This document shows, one piece after another, positions 1 through 5,026 of a DNA stretch of 8,248 nucleotides; the first letter of the stretch is position 1, and the number at the start of each line of letters is the position of its first letter. A program made the position numbers and the translations under genes. Under the pieces are notes generated by a model. That model worked only from the letters and a program-made list of their open reading frames with translations. It did no database searches and was not told the origin of the DNA. This DNA comes from Desulfuromonadaceae bacterium GWC2_58_13. GTDB taxonomy: Bacteria; Desulfobacterota; Desulfuromonadia; Desulfuromonadales; Trichloromonadaceae. The DNA is taken from NCBI GenBank assembly GCA_001825565.1, contig MHXM01000172.1, positions 11,563 to 19,810 on the forward strand, read 5' to 3'.

Positions 1-85
1 TTCCCGATAGCAACCCGAACCAACTCCGATATTCGAAGTGCGGCTCTTCCGCGGAGGCGGTGCCGACACGGACCAGAGTCCCCCG

Positions 86-565
86 CTATTGCTCTTCGGT
101 TGAAGAAAGCCCGGCAGCCAGGGCTTCGACGGTGTTGATATCGTCTTCGTTAAATTTCTCAACCCAGAGGGCCGTTGCCAGGTAGAGTCCGATAAAAGGC
201 GAGTCTCGGTGGAGGTGAGAAATTTGCGCGTAAATCTTCAGTTTCGTCTCTTCCTCTGTCTTTCCCGCGCCCTCCAGCATTTCCAGGCACTGATCGTTTA
301 TCGCCGGGCTCTGCTCGGTAAAGTAGGACACCAGCAGGTCTCGGGCCAATTGACCTCCCTCGGCCTTGAACAGTACCGCATCCAGACGCGAGGCTGAGCC
401 GGCTTTGCGATTGACCAGGGAGTCTTGACGAAAGTTTTTCAGTCCGGCCGCTTCGATCCAGCGTGCGAAAATGGGGGCTTGCTTCCTGGCGCAGGAGCGG
501 CAAATAGCGACTTTTTTGGACTCCTGAAGTTTTTCCCAGGCGTTACTGACGGATAAGGGAACCAT
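86..565 (-). CDS. Hypothetical soluble protein with a single CxxC motif (159 aa)
   Basis: I do not recognise this protein. I start it at the ATG at 565, not at an in-frame ATG ten codons upstream (595). The sequence AAGGAAAGG (575-583 read on the minus strand) sits 9 bases before the ATG at 565, and the ten extra residues (MRRRKERYNK) would be encoded across that ribosome binding site. The product looks soluble and mostly helical, with no signal peptide or membrane segment. Its one striking motif is CRSC (C22, C25) near the N-terminus; the only other cysteine is C93. One CxxC could bind metal in a dimer or form a disulfide, but nothing here decides between them. The C-terminal part (about 105-150) is hydrophobic and helical. 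It ends in TAG at 86-88. It is the second minus-strand gene after the small membrane protein at 856-1083, some 290 bases away, so shared transcription is possible but unproven. That it is a real gene is fairly secure; its function is unknown. Confidence 0.75.
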   Translation of the reverse strand: MVPLSVSNAWEKLQESKKVAICRSCARKQAPIFARWIEAAGLKNFRQDSLVNRKAGSASRLDAVLFKAEGGQLARDLLVSYFTEQSPAINDQCLEMLEGAGKTEEETKLKIYAQISHLHRDSPFIGLYLATALWVEKFNEDDINTVEALAAGLSSTEEQ

Positions 566-574
566 CTTGTTGTA

Positions 575-583
575 CCTTTCCTT
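575..583 (-). promoter_or_regulatory. Ribosome binding site that decides the start of the 159-aa protein
   Basis: On the minus strand this reads AAGGAAAGG, 9 bases upstream of the ATG at 565. It favours that start over the in-frame ATG at 595. Confidence 0.6.
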
Positions 584-631
584 GCGTCGTCGCATTTTGG
601 GCGAGCGAGTGCGAACGGGAGTGAGACTGGA

Positions 632-862
632 GTGGATGCCAACACGACAAGTTACCGCATCTCAGGTGACTTTCCGTCGGCCATCCGGCATCAAACCGAG
701 CCAAGAGGACTATCCAAAAAACATCCTCCCGGGTATTGGGCGCACTATGACATTATCGAAGAGGGAGAACAAGCTGGGATGGTGGAAAAATGGTTCCTGC
801 TGAATCAAGGGCGGATCGAATCCGCGGGTGCTCCCCCGGGGTCGAAACGGGGGAGTTATTGA
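632..862 (+). CDS. Possible small ORF, 76 aa, GTG start (doubtful gene)
   Basis: This is a plus-strand ORF opening with GTG, with GGGAG (617-621) ten bases upstream. No family is recognised. The central part (about residues 34-63, including GYWAHYDIIEEGEQAG) has a protein-like composition. The start is weak and third-position GC is only a little above half, lower than in the operon genes. The last codons run through two perfect hairpins (811-825, 831-855), and the ORF's stop overlaps the stop of the better supported minus-strand gene at 856. It could be a small gene divergent from the 159-aa protein, a decayed gene remnant, or chance. I include it because it fills an otherwise unexplained stretch. 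Confidence 0.22.
   Translation: MDANTTSYRISGDFPSAIRHQTEPRGLSKKHPPGYWAHYDIIEEGEQAGMVEKWFLLNQGRIESAGAPPGSKRGSY
811..825. repeat. Perfect inverted repeat (hairpin), 6-bp arms
   Basis: GCGGAT and ATCCGC flank a 3-base loop (CGA). It lies 5 bases from a second, larger hairpin (831-855), both just downstream of the minus-strand small membrane protein gene. There is no T-run on either side, so it is not a classic terminator alone. It may act with its neighbour as a 3' transcript structure. Confidence 0.5.
831..855 (-). terminator. Terminator-like GC hairpin directly after the small membrane protein stop
   Basis: CTCCCCCG (831-838) and CGGGGGAG (848-855) form a perfect 8-pair stem with a 9-base loop. 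On the minus strand the stem starts immediately after the TAA stop at 856-858. No T-tract follows it, so intrinsic termination would be weak. A Rho-linked terminator or a 3'-end protecting structure fits equally well. Confidence 0.4.
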
Positions 863-1083
863 TGGGAGCCTGCATCGACCATGTTGACGGTATGGGAATG
901 TTTGGCCCGGTCGATTTTTCCGGCCACGAGCAAGACGCAAAGGCTGAGGACAATCAAGATGACGAGCGAGGGCAACAGATCCCGAAGGAGAAAAGACAGG
1001 GAGCGCTGTAAGAGGGGGGGCTCGAATTTAGACCATTTTGAAACCTTGCGTTTTGGCATATATCGAATGGATAGAGTTTTCAT
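856..1083 (-). CDS. Small single-pass membrane protein, 75 aa
   Basis: I do not recognise the family. The gene is nevertheless well supported: AAAGGAGG (1090-1097 on the minus strand) lies 6 bases before the ATG, and a near-consensus sigma-54 promoter lies at 1127-1142, which would give a leader of roughly 30 bases. The N-terminal 30 residues are strongly basic (K11, R12, K13, K16, K19), followed by one hydrophobic helix at about residues 36-55 and a short polar tail with His and Asp residues. By the positive-inside rule the N-terminus should be cytoplasmic and the 20-residue tail periplasmic. There are no catalytic motifs. C49 is the only cysteine and lies inside the helix. It is followed directly by two hairpins. 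Small single-span proteins of this size often modify larger membrane complexes or respond to envelope stress, but no partner is visible here. Existence is likely; function unknown. Confidence 0.7.
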   Translation of the reverse strand: MKTLSIRYMPKRKVSKWSKFEPPLLQRSLSFLLRDLLPSLVILIVLSLCVLLVAGKIDRAKHSHTVNMVDAGSHQ

Positions 1084-1089
1084 GGTGGC

Positions 1090-1097
1090 CCTCCTTT
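1090..1097 (-). promoter_or_regulatory. Near-perfect Shine-Dalgarno of the 75-aa membrane protein
   Basis: On the minus strand this reads AAAGGAGG, with 6 bases to the ATG at 1083. It is the strongest ribosome binding site in the window and the main reason for accepting so short a gene. Confidence 0.75.
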
Positions 1098-1126
1098 ACC
1101 TGGAAACATCAGGTGGTCGATAAGAA

Positions 1127-1142
1127 TGCAAAGGCCTTGCCA
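1127..1142 (-). promoter_or_regulatory. Sigma-54 (RpoN) promoter, -24/-12 elements
   Basis: On the minus strand the sequence reads TGGCAAGGCCTTTGCA. The established sigma-54 consensus is TGGCACG-N4-TTGCW, so only one fixed base differs (A for C in the -24 box). The invariant GG and GC are separated by exactly ten bases. The expected transcription start is near 1116, about 33 bases before the ATG of the small membrane protein and upstream of its Shine-Dalgarno. Position, orientation and spacing therefore all agree. Such promoters require an AAA+ enhancer-binding activator; no gene for one is in the window. Confidence 0.6.
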
Positions 1143-1191
1143 AGCTGATGAGATAATGTAAGTGATTGAAATAATTAAGTTGAAGCCGGAG

Positions 1192-1225
1192 CGGCCAAGT
1201 CTTATGCGGTCTGGCCGTCGATTTT
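1192..1225 (+). terminator. Orphan terminator-like hairpin with T-run
   Basis: CGGCCA (1192-1197) pairs perfectly with TGGCCG (1212-1217) around a 14-base loop. Three bases later comes TTTTT (1221-1225) on the plus strand. This has the shape of an intrinsic terminator, but the stem is short and no plus-strand gene ends upstream. It could end an unseen short RNA or be coincidental. Confidence 0.3.
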
Positions 1226-1243
1226 TCTTACAGGGGCGTGTCG

Positions 1244-1269
1244 AAAAATAACACTTCCGGGATATTTTT
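1244..1269. repeat. AT-rich inverted repeat, 7-bp arms
   Basis: AAAAATA (1244-1250) and TATTTTT (1263-1269) flank a 12-base spacer. It lies roughly 100 bases upstream of the minus-strand sigma-54 promoter, within the distance range at which sigma-54 activators or bending proteins bind. A weak GTGT-N9-ACAC element (1238-1254) overlaps it. Function is unproven. Confidence 0.3.
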
Positions 1270-1483
1270 TGGGCACGCCGGTTCGATTGTGGCCGTTTTC
1301 CGGGTTGCGGGAGGTGTCAAAAATATGAACGTCGATAGTTCGAAAGGAGGCGAGCAGGGCACCCAGGGGGCCGCCCGGGGAAATTTCAGGCGGCGGCTAA
1401 AAAAATCATGATTTAAATATGTTGGACGCGATATTCGCGGACACCGGAGAAGCGCCGGAAGGTTCCTCCGCAACGCCGGGAAC

Positions 1484-1520
1484 AGGGATTGGCTTTGGCA
1501 TCGAACTTGTATTAATCCCT
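1484..1520. repeat. Inverted repeat bracketing a promoter-like motif before the operon
   Basis: AGGGATT (1484-1490) and AATCCCT (1514-1520) are perfect complements separated by 23 bases. They enclose the sigma-54-like motif at 1496-1511. They could form a DNA operator around the promoter or a leader hairpin if transcription starts further upstream. Confidence 0.4.
1496..1511 (+). promoter_or_regulatory. Weak sigma-54-like promoter for the signalling operon
   Basis: The plus strand reads TGGCATCGAACTTGTA. The -24 half (TGGCA) is perfect and the spacing is right, but the -12 box reads TTGT instead of TTGC, a mismatch at a highly conserved base. If real, transcription would start near 1522, about 40 bases before the kinase ATG at 1561. 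No better promoter was found for the operon. Confidence 0.25.
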
Positions 1521-1560
1521 CGGAACCCCCAGACTCCGCACTCCATACCCAAGGCTGACC

Positions 1561-3555
1561 ATGATCGAAAACCCGTCCCGTATCCTGATCATCGACGACG
1601 ACCCCAACCTGAGAAAAACCCTGACCGATATCCTCAGGTTCAAGGGATACGAGGTGATTGCCGTCGACCATGGGGCACAGGGACTCGATCTCGCCCAGAA
1701 AAATCCTTTCGATCTGCTCCTTCTCGATCTCGGTCTGCCGGACATTCCCGGGCTCGAGGTGATGGCCGGGATCAAGGAGGCGCAGCCCGCCATCGAGGTG
1801 ATCATCCTCACCGGGAACGCCACCCTCGACTCGGCGATCGCGGTAACCAATCGCGGGGCCTTCTGCTACCTGATCAAACCCTATGAAATCGAGCAACTTC
1901 TGTTGCACGTCCGGCGCGCCATCGAGAAGCGGCGGACGGAGGAAGAGCTGAGACGGGTCAACGAAACGTTGCGGATGATCTTCAACAGCGTCAACGACGC
2001 CATTTTCATCCACGAGACCAACGGCCAGATCCTCGATGTGAACGACCGGATGCTGGAGATGTACCGGGTCGGCCGCGAGGAGGCGACAACCTTTTCCATC
2101 ATGGCGGACTATTCCGCCCCGTGCAGCAAGCCGGAGATCCTTCCCGAGCTGTGGCGTGAGGTGGCGGAGGGAAATTCCCGCTTCTTCGAATGGAAGGCGC
2201 GCCGTCCCGGGGACGGCTCGCTTTTCGACGTGGAGGTCTTTCTGCGCCGGATAACCCTGCGGGGCAAGGATGCCATCCTGGCCACGGTTCGGAACATCAG
2301 CGAACGCAAGCGGGCGGAACAGGAACTGGAGGGAAGTCGGGCGGAACTCGCGGCTAACCATGAGAAACTGAAAACCCTGTTCCTGCAGGTTGAAGCCGTG
2401 AAGAAGGAATGGGAAAACTGCATGGATTCGATCGGCGACATGGTCATTCTCGCCGATCGCGAGGGGCGAATCCGGAGATGCAACAAGACGGTGCGGGAAT
2501 GCACCGGGAAAACCTATGAACAGATCAGCGGGGCCGACTGGCGGACGTTCCTGATGGACCATGGTCTGAAACTCCAGGCTCCCTATGCATCCGGAACCGA
2601 AATCCGCCATGAAGAAACCGGCAAGTGGTTTGTCTTCAACTCCTACCCCTTTCTGGAACATGCCGGCCGGGAAATGTCCGGCGTCGTGGTCACCCTCCAC
2701 GATACCACCGAACTGAAACGGGTCACCCAGGCTCTCGACGACGCGTACCGGGAATTGCAGGCCACCCACGCCCAGATGCTCCACAAGGAAAAAATGGCCT
2801 CCATCGGCCTGCTTGCCGCCGGAGTGGCCCACGAAATCAACAATCCCCTCGGCTTCATCCTCAGCAACCTCGGCACCCTCGACAAATATGTGCAGCGGCT
2901 GATCGGTTTTGTCCAGGCCCAGGCCGAAATGCTGGCCTCTCCCGAAAGGGGTGGGGGCGGGGCGCTGCTGGCGGAGAAAAGAAAACAGCTGAAGCTCGAC
3001 TACATCATGGATGACATCACCCAGGTCATCGCGGAATCGCGGGAGGGGGCCGAGCGGGTCAAGAAGATCGTCCAGAACCTGAGGTCTTTTTCCCGCCTGG
3101 ACGAGGCCGAATGGAAACCGGCGGACCTGCACGAATGCCTGGAAAACACCCTGAACATGGTCTGGAACGAAATCAAGTACAAGGCCGAGATAACCAGGGA
3201 TTACGGTGAGCTGCCGATGATCGACTGCAATCCGGGCCAGATCAACCAGGTCTTCATGAATCTGCTGGTCAACGCCGCTCACGCCATCGAAGCCCAGGGA
3301 ACCATCACCCTGCGCACCCGTTGCGAGGAGGGTTTCGTCCGGGTGTCCATCGCCGACACGGGCTGCGGCATCCCGGAAGGTATCCGGGCGAGGATCTTCG
3401 AACCGTTCTTCACCACCAAGGACGTGGGCAAGGGAACCGGGCTCGGCCTCGGTATTTCCTACGACATCGTCAAAAAGCACGGCGGCGAGATTCTGGTGGA
3501 AAGCGAGACGGGCAAGGGATCGACCTTTACGGTGGTGCTGCCGGTGGGAAAATAA
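1561..3555 (+). CDS. Cytoplasmic hybrid sensor histidine kinase, REC-PAS-PAS-HisKA-HATPase_c (664 aa)
   Basis: This protein autophosphorylates on a histidine using ATP and passes the phosphate to aspartate in receiver domains. It begins with a receiver (about 6-122) with an acidic pocket at D12-D14, phosphoacceptor D56, T84 and K106. Two PAS domains follow (about 134-250 and 282-388), each ending in a short coiled linker, then a dimerisation domain with the H-box around H424 (HEINNP). An insertion of about 40 residues separates the two helices of that domain. The ATPase domain shows the N-box (N567, N571), D599-TG, FEPFFTTK (613-620) and GTGLGL (625-630). There is no signal peptide or membrane helix, so it senses inside the cell. 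AAGG (1551-1554) lies 6 bases before the ATG. A kinase with an N-terminal receiver is probably itself controlled by another kinase, possibly the membrane kinase encoded next, 70 bases downstream. The PAS ligand is unknown. Domain assignment is secure; partner assignment is inference. Confidence 0.96.
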   Translation: MIENPSRILIIDDDPNLRKTLTDILRFKGYEVIAVDHGAQGLDLAQKNPFDLLLLDLGLPDIPGLEVMAGIKEAQPAIEVIILTGNATLDSAIAVTNRGAFCYLIKPYEIEQLLLHVRRAIEKRRTEEELRRVNETLRMIFNSVNDAIFIHETNGQILDVNDRMLEMYRVGREEATTFSIMADYSAPCSKPEILPELWREVAEGNSRFFEWKARRPGDGSLFDVEVFLRRITLRGKDAILATVRNISERKRAEQELEGSRAELAANHEKLKTLFLQVEAVKKEWENCMDSIGDMVILADREGRIRRCNKTVRECTGKTYEQISGADWRTFLMDHGLKLQAPYASGTEIRHEETGKWFVFNSYPFLEHAGREMSGVVVTLHDTTELKRVTQALDDAYRELQATHAQMLHKEKMASIGLLAAGVAHEINNPLGFILSNLGTLDKYVQRLIGFVQAQAEMLASPERGGGGALLAEKRKQLKLDYIMDDITQVIAESREGAERVKKIVQNLRSFSRLDEAEWKPADLHECLENTLNMVWNEIKYKAEITRDYGELPMIDCNPGQINQVFMNLLVNAAHAIEAQGTITLRTRCEEGFVRVSIADTGCGIPEGIRARIFEPFFTTKDVGKGTGLGLGISYDIVKKHGGEILVESETGKGSTFTVVLPVGK

Positions 3556-3632
3556 TGGCTGAACGAATGGTTTCCGGCCTTGTCAGCAATTCGGGAAGGC
3601 CAGGAATGCCGCAAAGGAAGACCCAATGTTGA
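3555..3632 (+). CDS. Possible 25-codon coupling ORF between the two kinase genes (doubtful)
   Basis: The ATG overlaps the stop of the preceding kinase gene (TAATG, shared A at 3555), and its TGA (3630-3632) overlaps the start region of the next gene (ATGTTGA, ATG at 3626). Ribosomes finishing the first kinase could therefore be carried across the 70-base gap. The peptide has no recognisable features, and the next gene has its own ribosome binding site, so this may be chance. Confidence 0.15.
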   Translation: MAERMVSGLVSNSGRPGMPQRKTQC

Positions 3633-4606
3633 CCCTGGATGTTCCAACTCAAAAGGCCGTCGCTCGCCTCGCCTCTCCCATCGGTCTTTTTTTGTTGATG
3701 CTGCTGGTTATTTTCGGCGGTGAAATGCTCATCATGTTTGTCCTTTTGCCCCTCTTGTCGGGAGGAAAAACGGGAATCGCGGCGGATATCCTCGACGCCT
3801 GCCTGCTGACCCTGATGGCTTCGCCCCTCTTGTGGTTCCTTATCGTCCAGCCCTTGCGCGATGCCGCCATGGTCATCGAAGATAAGTCGAGGCAGCTGAT
3901 CGCGGCTCAGGATGAGCTGTTGCGACAGGAGAAGCTCAGCATTCTCGGCCAGCTCGCCGGGAGCGTCGGCCATGAGCTGCGCAATCCCCTGGGGGTGATG
4001 AACAACGCCATCTTTTATCTGAATATGATCCAGCCCGATGCCGAGAAAACCGTGAAGGAGTATCTGGGGATCATCAAGAACGAGATCGACAACTCCCAGC
4101 GGATCATCACCGACCTGCTCGATTTCGCCCGTACCAAGCCGCCGCAGGCGAAAATGACCACCGTCGCCGAGCTGATTCGCGAAAGTCTCGACCGATGCGC
4201 CATGGCGGAAAACGTTGAGGTTCTGATCGACATTCCGGACAGCCTCCCCGCGGTCAGGGTCGATTCGCACCAGCTGAGGCAGGTCTTCCAGAATCTGATG
4301 GTTAACGCCGTTCAGGCAATGCCCGGCGGTGGAGTCCTCGATTTAAGCGCCCGTCTGGTCGGAGGCCGCCAGGGCGGCGCGGAAGACGCTGTCGCGATCC
4401 GGGTCGGAGACACCGGAGACGGCATCGCCCCCGAAAACATGCAGCGGCTGTTTCAGCCCCTCTTCACCACCAAGGCCAAGGGGATCGGCCTGGGGCTGGT
4501 GGTCTGCAAAAATCTGGTGGAAGCCAACGGTGGCAGGATCGACGTGGAGAGCACCCCCGGACAGGGAACCTCCTTTGTGGTCATGCTGCCCGTTGAAAAA
4601 AGGTGA
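3626..4606 (+). CDS. Membrane-anchored sensor histidine kinase with minimal sensor region (326 aa)
   Basis: This is a short kinase. Two hydrophobic helices (about 17-43 and 52-75) lie almost back to back, leaving only about 8 residues between them, so no periplasmic sensor domain exists. A linker helix (about 76-105) leads to the H-box with phosphoacceptor H116 (HELRNP). The ATPase domain follows, with N-box N223 and N227, D262-TGDG, FQPLFTTK (276-283) and GIGLGL (286-291). All motifs needed for ATP binding and autophosphorylation appear intact. With such a small membrane part it may sense the lipid bilayer, a protein partner, or a cytoplasmic signal through the linker. AAAGGA (3613-3618) lies 7 bases before the ATG. 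The stand-alone receiver gene follows within a few bases, making that receiver the obvious phosphate acceptor. Family assignment is secure; the stimulus is unknown. Confidence 0.95.
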   Translation: MLTLDVPTQKAVARLASPIGLFLLMLLVIFGGEMLIMFVLLPLLSGGKTGIAADILDACLLTLMASPLLWFLIVQPLRDAAMVIEDKSRQLIAAQDELLRQEKLSILGQLAGSVGHELRNPLGVMNNAIFYLNMIQPDAEKTVKEYLGIIKNEIDNSQRIITDLLDFARTKPPQAKMTTVAELIRESLDRCAMAENVEVLIDIPDSLPAVRVDSHQLRQVFQNLMVNAVQAMPGGGVLDLSARLVGGRQGGAEDAVAIRVGDTGDGIAPENMQRLFQPLFTTKAKGIGLGLVVCKNLVEANGGRIDVESTPGQGTSFVVMLPVEKR

Positions 4607-4613
4607 TTGATTG

Positions 4614-5018
4614 ATGAACGTCAAATTGCAGGTGTTGGTGGTGGACGATGACCAACTCATGGTCAAAACCCTCTGCGACATCCTGCGGCTGAAGGGACAT
4701 GACCCGATCGCGGCCCATAGCGGCGAAGAGGCCGTTGCCCAGGTGCGGACCGGGTGTCCGGACTGCGTGCTGATGGATATCAAAATGCAGGGCATGGACG
4801 GCGTCGAAGCCTTGAAACGGATCAGGAAATCGGTGCCCGGTCTGCCGGTGGTGCTGATGAGCGCCTTCGTCACCGAGGAACGGATGACCGAGGCGAAGGG
4901 GCATGGCGTGCATGCGCTCCTCACCAAACCGGTCGAGGTGCCGCGGATTCTCGCTTTTCTCGACCGGCTCAAGGAGGAGATCGGTCGCGGAAAAACCGGC
5001 GAACGGTTGAAAGGATAG
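4614..5018 (+). CDS. Stand-alone CheY-like receiver domain protein (134 aa)
   Basis: The whole protein is one receiver domain with no output domain. The acidic pocket is D11-D13, the phosphoacceptor D55, the switch residue S83 and the conserved lysine K105 followed by Pro. After about residue 120 there is only a short charged tail. Such proteins act as phosphate shuttles or sinks, or bind a target when phosphorylated. It starts 7 bases after the membrane kinase stop. AAAAAAGG in the end of the kinase gene serves as ribosome binding site. A TTG at 4611 in the same frame would give one extra residue and slightly better spacing, so the exact start is uncertain by one codon. The likely donor is the kinase just upstream. 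Likely targets are the kinase of the first gene or the cyclic-di-GMP enzyme downstream, but this is inferred from gene order alone. Confidence 0.93.
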   Translation: MNVKLQVLVVDDDQLMVKTLCDILRLKGHDPIAAHSGEEAVAQVRTGCPDCVLMDIKMQGMDGVEALKRIRKSVPGLPVVLMSAFVTEERMTEAKGHGVHALLTKPVEVPRILAFLDRLKEEIGRGKTGERLKG

Positions 5019-5026
5019 GCTCGGCG

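Larger units (their letters stand above)
1143..1560. other. Long intergenic region upstream of both the small membrane protein and the signalling operon
   Basis: I find no supportable coding sequence here. The stretch is AT-rich at 1150-1180 and 1220-1270, unlike the flanking genes. It contains a hairpin plus T-run (1192-1225), an AT inverted repeat (1244-1269), a Shine-Dalgarno-like AAAGGAGG near 1343 with no start codon in range, an AT-rich patch at 1400-1420, and a sigma-54-like motif inside an inverted repeat (1484-1520). It probably holds the control elements of two divergent transcription units. No clear sigma-70 promoter pair was found. Confidence 0.6.

Noticed and set aside
1..85. Left-edge sequence downstream of the 159-aa gene
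   Set aside because: It is too short to call. A small GCGG/CCGC hairpin is visible but has no T-run, and no coding signal was found.
811..825. T-arm-like GCGGATCGAATCCGC suggesting a tRNA
   Set aside because: The stem and loop lengths are wrong for a T arm, and no acceptor, D or anticodon arms can be found on either strand.
935..945. ACGCAAAGGCT, resembling the core of the c-di-GMP-I riboswitch
   Set aside because: The required upstream GCAAACC segment and paired helices are missing, and the match lies inside the minus-strand small membrane protein gene.
1271..1286. GGGCACGCCGGTTCGA, a second sigma-54-like site on the plus strand
   Set aside because: The -12 box reads CG where GC is required at the ten-base spacing, and it is about 275 bases from the next start codon.
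1341..1350. Shine-Dalgarno-like AAAGGAGG in the long gap
   Set aside because: No start codon lies at a usable distance downstream and no ORF follows, so it is probably chance.
1228..3480. Very long (750-codon) open frame on the minus strand opposite the first kinase gene
   Set aside because: It is a codon-bias shadow. The plus-strand frame encodes a complete kinase with all motifs in order, while the antisense product has no recognisable domain and an odd His/Asp/Gly/Leu-rich composition.
4754..5026. 91-residue upstream extension of the REC-GGDEF-EAL-REC frame
   Set aside because: It overlaps the receiver gene out of frame and has a random Arg/Gly/Ala-rich composition. Receiver homology begins right at the ATG at 5027.
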